The translations under genes and the position numbers were made by a program. The notes under the pieces were generated by a model. The model saw only the letters and a program-made list of their open reading frames with translations, ran no database searches and was not told where the DNA came from. Below, in pieces: positions 60,144-64,000 of a stretch of 64,000 bases of DNA; the stretch's first letter is position 1; each line of letters starts with the position of its first letter. Origin of the DNA: Pseudomonadota bacterium (GTDB lineage: Bacteria; Pseudomonadota; Alphaproteobacteria; Sphingomonadales; Sphingomonadaceae). Location: positions 1 to 64,000 of the forward strand of contig JAEZIO010000072.1 of NCBI GenBank assembly GCA_023436615.1. The letters are read 5' to 3'.

Positions 60144-60589
60144 CAATCGCTTTCCTGCAGGAGCTGAGAGAGCTGGTCGACTCGGCGCTGGTGGCGCCCG
60201 CCGGCAAAGTCCGTGCCGAGGAATTCCATCACGCAGGCCTTGGCCATGTCGCTTCCGACCAGCCGACCGCCCATCGCCAGCACGTTGGCGTCATTGTGCT
60301 CGCGCGCAAGCCGCGCCGACAGCGGATCGTCGACCCGCGCGCAGCGGCACTTGGGGTTGCGGTTGACCGCGATCGAAATTCCGATGCCGGAGCCGCAGAC
60401 GGCGACTCCGCGCTCCGCCTCGCCGTTCGCGATCGCTTCGGCGAGCTTGGTACCGAACTGCGGGTAATCGACGCTCTCCGCGCTGTTGGTGCCGAGGTCG
60501 AGGACCGAATGGCCATTGTCGCGAAGCCAGCCGGCAAGCTCGTCCTTGAGGGCAAATCCGGCATGATCGGAAGCGACGGCGATGCGCAT
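60143..60589 (-). CDS. rpiB: ribose-5-phosphate isomerase B
   Basis: 148 residues, ATG with AGGAG upstream. [13 protein letters not shown], the phosphate-site [13 protein letters not shown] and the [14 protein letters not shown] segment define the RpiB/LacAB family. It interconverts ribose-5-phosphate and ribulose-5-phosphate. It heads the rpiB-glyA-nrdR-trmJ unit. Confidence 0.96.
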   Translation of the reverse strand: MRIAVASDHAGFALKDELAGWLRDNGHSVLDLGTNSAESVDYPQFGTKLAEAIANGEAERGVAVCGSGIGISIAVNRNPKCRCARVDDPLSARLAREHNDANVLAMGGRLVGSDMAKACVMEFLGTDFAGGRHQRRVDQLSQLLQESD

Positions 60590-60780
60590 GGGGGACTCCT
60601 AACCGCTCACGCGCGGGCGCGCTACCGCTCGAAACGCAGCAAACGCAGGAAACGACTAGGGTTCGGCTGAGCTCATGCTGTCCACTGCGAGTCCAGTTGA
60701 ACGACGGATAACCGCGGCGTTCAGCCGCTTGGCATCTGAACCGGCGTAGAAAGACGGCATACAGTCGAGGAGTTTCTCTG

Positions 60781-61254
60781 ATGCGCAAGTTCCTGGTTTC
60801 GATTGCAGCCGCCGCTTCGATCGTTGCAATCGCAGCGCCGGCTTCGGCGCAATATTACGGCGGAGGCTACGGCTACGACAATGGCTACGGCGACGGCTAC
60901 GGTTCCGATAACGGATATCGCTACGGCGCATACGGCTACGGTAATGGCCGCGCTGGCTATGAGAGCAATCGTCTGGTTGCGCTGAACCAGCAACGACTTG
61001 CGCGTATGCAGCGCAACATCAGGCAATATGTTGCGCAGGGCCGCCTGGATCCCCGTGAGGCCGCACAGCTTGACCGGCAGGTGTATCGATTCGGTCAGGA
61101 GCTACAGGCGGTAGCGCGCGACGGCATGACGGGCCGCGAAGGGGCCATCTTTGACGCCCGCGCCGATCGATTGGGGCAGGAAATCGAGGCCCGCGCCGGG
61201 ATTGGATATGGCTACGGCCGCGGCTATCGCGATGACCGATACCGGGGCTGGTAA
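60781..61254 (+). CDS. secreted Gly/Tyr-rich protein
   Basis: 157 residues. Signal peptide ends near ASAQ. A GYGYDNGYGDGYG-type low-complexity segment is followed by a helical core (NRLVALNQQRLARMQRNIRQYVAQG) and another GYGYGRGYR end. Function is unknown. A strong terminator follows, so it is probably monocistronic. The region upstream (60590-60780) holds no other gene. Confidence 0.8.
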   Translation: MRKFLVSIAAAASIVAIAAPASAQYYGGGYGYDNGYGDGYGSDNGYRYGAYGYGNGRAGYESNRLVALNQQRLARMQRNIRQYVAQGRLDPREAAQLDRQVYRFGQELQAVARDGMTGREGAIFDARADRLGQEIEARAGIGYGYGRGYRDDRYRGW

Positions 61255-61273
61255 GCCACGGCTGTGTTCAACG

Positions 61274-61307
61274 AAGGGCGCATCGGTTTTCCGGTGCGCC
61301 CTTTTGT
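61274..61307 (+). terminator. intrinsic terminator of the Gly/Tyr-rich gene
   Basis: AAGGGCGCATCGG and CCGGTGCGCCCTT pair with a TTTT loop, followed by TTTG. Strong and symmetric. Confidence 0.88.
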
Positions 61308-61401
61308 TGGGACCACTCGGTTCTTGATTGCTCGACGGTGAAGCTGCGAATGTCCGCTTTCCACCCATTGCAGAGCCGCGCGGCGACGTAACTATGTGTC
61401 G

Positions 61402-62619
61402 TCAGGCGGCCTGACGCAGCTCCAGTTCGAGACGGCTCCAGATTTCGACCAGCGCATCCGTCAGCTCGTCCATCATTTCGGCCGTGTGGCAGGGGCCCGG
61501 AGTGAAGCGCAGGCGCTCGGTGCCACGCGGCACGGTCGGGAAATTGATCGGCTGAACATAGAGGCCGTATTCGGCGAGAAGGATGTCGCTGATCCGCTTC
61601 GCCTTGATGGGACAGCCGACCAGCAGCGGCACGATGTGCGTCACGCTCGGCATCACCGGAAGCCCGGCGGCGGCGAACTTCTTCTTGAGCATGGCCGCGG
61701 CCTGCTGCTGCGATTCGCGCTCAGCCGGCGAAGCCTTGAGGTGGCGGACGCTCGCGAGCGCACCGGCCACCAGCACCGGCGACAGCGACGTGGTGAAGAT
61801 GAAGCCCGGCGCGTAGCTGCGGATGCAGTCGATGATCGTGCGGCTTGCGGCGATGTAACCGCCCATGACGCCGAAGGCCTTGCCCAGCGTTCCCTCGATT
61901 ATTGTGAGGCGCCCGGCGAGCCCGTCACGTTCGGAAATGCCGCCGCCATGGTCGCCATACATCCCGACCGCGTGAACCTCGTCGAGGTAGGTCAGGGCCC
62001 GATACTTGTCGGCGAGGTCGCACATCGCCGCGATCGGCGCGATGTCCCCGTCCATCGAATAGACGCTTTCAAAGGCGATGAGCTTGGGCGTGTCGGGATC
62101 GGCCTCGGCGAGAAGCGCTTCGAGATGCTCGAGGTCGTTGTGCCTGAAGACCCTTTTCTCGCATCCGCTGTTCTTGATGCCCGCGATCATCGACGCGTGA
62201 TTGAGCTCGTCGGAGAAGATCACGCAGCCGGGCAGGAGCTTTCCGATAGTGGACAACGCTGCCTCGTTGGAGACGTAGCCCGAAGTGAACAGCAGCGCCG
62301 CGTCCTTGCCGTGGAGCGAAGCGAGCTCGGCCTCGAGTTCCATGTGAAAGTGCGTGTTGCCGCTGATGTTGCGGGTGCCGCCGGACCCGGCTCCGACCTG
62401 GTGAAGGGCGGTTTCCATCGCCTCGATCACGGAAGGGTGCTGGCCCATCCCGAGATAATCGTTCGAGCACCATACGGTGACGGGCTTGGGCCCGTTGCCG
62501 CCGAAGCAGTGGGCGTTCGGGTAGGACCCCTTCGTCCGCAGGATGTCGATGAACACGCGGTACCGGCCCTCGCCATGGAGCCGCTCGATCGCCGATTTGA
62601 AAATGCTGTCGTAGTCCAT
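61402..62619 (-). CDS. hemA: 5-aminolevulinate synthase (C4 pathway)
   Basis: 405 residues. It condenses glycine and succinyl-CoA to 5-aminolevulinate, the route typical of alphaproteobacteria. PLP-type signatures are [42 protein letters not shown] and the TLGKAFG lysine. Normal length. Confidence 0.98.
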   Translation of the reverse strand: MDYDSIFKSAIERLHGEGRYRVFIDILRTKGSYPNAHCFGGNGPKPVTVWCSNDYLGMGQHPSVIEAMETALHQVGAGSGGTRNISGNTHFHMELEAELASLHGKDAALLFTSGYVSNEAALSTIGKLLPGCVIFSDELNHASMIAGIKNSGCEKRVFRHNDLEHLEALLAEADPDTPKLIAFESVYSMDGDIAPIAAMCDLADKYRALTYLDEVHAVGMYGDHGGGISERDGLAGRLTIIEGTLGKAFGVMGGYIAASRTIIDCIRSYAPGFIFTTSLSPVLVAGALASVRHLKASPAERESQQQAAAMLKKKFAAAGLPVMPSVTHIVPLLVGCPIKAKRISDILLAEYGLYVQPINFPTVPRGTERLRFTPGPCHTAEMMDELTDALVEIWSRLELELRQAA

Positions 62620-62681
62620 CGCGCTCTACGCCGCCCCTTTAACGGCGGCTCTCACCGAACGCCATAGAGAACGACTCGCAA

Positions 62682-63473
62682 TTAAAGGTTCCGGACCTCG
62701 TCGAGGCCGTAGGCCGAAAGCGCGCCGAGCAGCGTCTGGCGCGGCGGGCCGCCGGTGAACACGGCGATCCCGCCGGGATATTGGGCAGGCCACGGCTGTT
62801 CGCGGGTCAGGTACTCGACTCGCCGCGCGATGCCCGCGCCGCCGTCCACCCAGGCGAGTCCCGGGAAGGCGCTGTCGAGCTCGTCGGCAAGAAGGGGGAA
62901 GTGGGTGCAGGCGAGGACGATAGTATCGAGGCCTTCGGCGCCCTCCTGCTCGAACAAGGGCAGTGACGCGCTGCGCACGTCCTCGACGGAGACCGGATCG
63001 CCCGCGAGCTTCGCCTCCGCAAGCGCGACCAGCCCGGGTGAGCCGTAGCGGACAACGGCGCAGTCGCTGGCGAAGCGCGCTGCGAGATCGTCGACATAGG
63101 CCTGCCGGACGGTCGCTTCGGTGCCGAGCACGCCGATGACGCCGCTCCGCGTCATTTCCGCAGCCGGCTTGATCGCCGGCACTGTGCCGACCACCGGGAT
63201 GTCGAGCGCGGAGCGCACCTCATCGAGCGCGATCGTGCATGCGGTGTTGCAGGCGATGACCACGAGCCTCGGCTGGAAGCGTTCGACGAGCCGGCCCAGA
63301 AGCGCCGGCACCCTCGATGCAATGTCGGCTTCCGACTTCGTGCCGTATGGATAGCCGGCGCTGTCGGCGGCGTAGACGATCGGCGCCGCCGGAAGCAGCG
63401 CTCGCGTCGGTCCGAGCACGGTCAGCCCCCCGACCCCGGAATCGAAGAACAGCAGCGGCGCATCGGCATCCAT
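62682..63473 (-). CDS. murI: glutamate racemase
   Basis: 263 residues from ATG 63473 (MDADAPLLFFDSG). It makes D-glutamate for peptidoglycan. The catalytic cysteines are in ACNTA and ACTHFP, with DSGVGGLTVL near the start. The N-terminal extension of the open frame is antisense to plsY's region. Confidence 0.96.
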   Translation of the reverse strand: MDADAPLLFFDSGVGGLTVLGPTRALLPAAPIVYAADSAGYPYGTKSEADIASRVPALLGRLVERFQPRLVVIACNTACTIALDEVRSALDIPVVGTVPAIKPAAEMTRSGVIGVLGTEATVRQAYVDDLAARFASDCAVVRYGSPGLVALAEAKLAGDPVSVEDVRSASLPLFEQEGAEGLDTIVLACTHFPLLADELDSAFPGLAWVDGGAGIARRVEYLTREQPWPAQYPGGIAVFTGGPPRQTLLGALSAYGLDEVRNL

Positions 63474-63522
63474 CCCGCGCGCATTTGACTGACAGCGAAC
63501 TCGCCTGCAACTCTCGCCCACG

Positions 63523-64000
63523 ATGGGGGATGCTGCTTCGAACCTGCTGCTTGCGCTTGCAGTTGGCTATCTGCTCGGCTCGATCCCGTTCGGGCTGATC
63601 CTCACGCGTCTCGCCGGGAAGGGCGACGTCCGCGACATCGGGTCCGGCAACATCGGCGCGACGAACGTGATGCGCGCAGGCGGGAAGGGACTCGCCGCCG
63701 CGACCCTGATCCTCGATGCCGTGAAGGGCGCCGTCGCCGTGTGGATTGCCCAGACTTTCCTGCAGGGAACTCCGTCGGCCGACCACGCGGCGGCAGCCGG
63801 GGCGCTGGTAGGCCATCTCTATCCCGCCTGGCTGAAGTTCCGTGGCGGCAAGGGCGTCGCGACCTTGTTCGGGATACTGCTCGTCCTGTGGTTCACCGGT
63901 GCGATGGTCTACGCGCTGGTCTGGCTTTGCATGCTGGCCATGGTCCGGATTTCATCGGTCGCCGGCATTTCCGCCGCGGCGAGCGCGCCGATCGCCGCCG
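63523..64000 (+). CDS. plsY: glycerol-3-phosphate acyltransferase PlsY, 3' truncated by window edge
   Basis: 159 codons are visible from ATG 63523. Membrane enzyme that acylates glycerol-3-phosphate with acyl-phosphate. [22 protein letters not shown] and FRGGKGVAT motifs are present, spread over membrane helices. It is divergent from murI. Confidence 0.96.
   Translation, partial: MGDAASNLLLALAVGYLLGSIPFGLILTRLAGKGDVRDIGSGNIGATNVMRAGGKGLAAATLILDAVKGAVAVWIAQTFLQGTPSADHAAAAGALVGHLYPAWLKFRGGKGVATLFGILLVLWFTGAMVYALVWLCMLAMVRISSVAGISAAASAPIAA

Overview
The window is 64 kb of dense, GC-rich bacterial chromosome with no phage, insertion sequence, CRISPR array or rRNA. The gene set points to an alphaproteobacterium, most likely a member of the Sphingomonadales. 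The signs are a C4-type 5-aminolevulinate synthase (HemA), an HdaA-like DnaA relative, a DUF2794 protein, an AspRS with non-discriminating-type features, a GTTC-N7-GTTC type LexA box, a TTAA-N7-TTAA CtrA-type box and many small secreted proteins of a sphingomonad flavour. Species-level placement is not possible from sequence reading alone.

Layout. 1-9 kb: 3' part of a prolyl oligopeptidase, a DUF4112 protein with an orphan peptide-binding lipoprotein, a class A penicillin-binding protein, a GT-C-like membrane protein, an orphan Flp pilin with a clear terminator, and an ICMT-like methyltransferase. 9-15 kb: ndk, then purM-purN-yjbR on the minus strand, a divergent secreted protein plus hdaA, and rnd with an I78-type inhibitor. 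15-24 kb: aspS, a DUF885 metallohydrolase, a stomatin/NfeD pair, a CitE-like lyase with a Nudix hydrolase, guaB and an RsmB-like rRNA methyltransferase. 24-32 kb: a TPR protein, the envelope/ribosome operon lptD-surA-pdxA-rsmA, and divergently pepA-holC. 32-40 kb: small secreted and membrane proteins, cysE-DUF2794, a TauE permease, the peroxide module ahpC-ahpD with divergent oxyR, pgsA and an LplT-like transporter. 40-45 kb: tRNA-Leu(TAA), ihfB, rpsA, a probable SOS-controlled 30-residue membrane protein, two TonB-like secreted proteins and an unassigned stretch of about 600 bases that may hold an RNA gene. 45-54 kb: uvrD/pcrA, DUF72, PilZ, a retropepsin-like protease, tRNA-Lys(TTT), folK and a type 5 uracil-DNA glycosylase separated by a palindromic repeat, a TMEM175-like channel and aguA-aguB for putrescine. 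54-64 kb: an S9 peptidase, rpsD, small secreted proteins, the operon rpiB-glyA-nrdR-trmJ, a Gly/Tyr-rich secreted protein, hemA, murI and the 5' part of plsY.

Most of the window is housekeeping. Genes are packed tightly. Many operon junctions are ATGA, GTGA or TGATG overlaps, and several convergent pairs share or abut stop codons. The most interesting observation is a perfect alphaproteobacterial LexA box (43096-43110) just upstream of an unlisted 30-codon ORF (43137-43229) that encodes a single transmembrane segment. This arrangement recalls the SOS-induced division inhibitor SidA of Caulobacter. Second is the 44.8-45.4 kb stretch, which has a minus-strand intrinsic terminator but no convincing protein gene in front of it. 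Start codons were re-chosen in many genes where the longest open frame ran into a neighbour; the reason is given in each entry.
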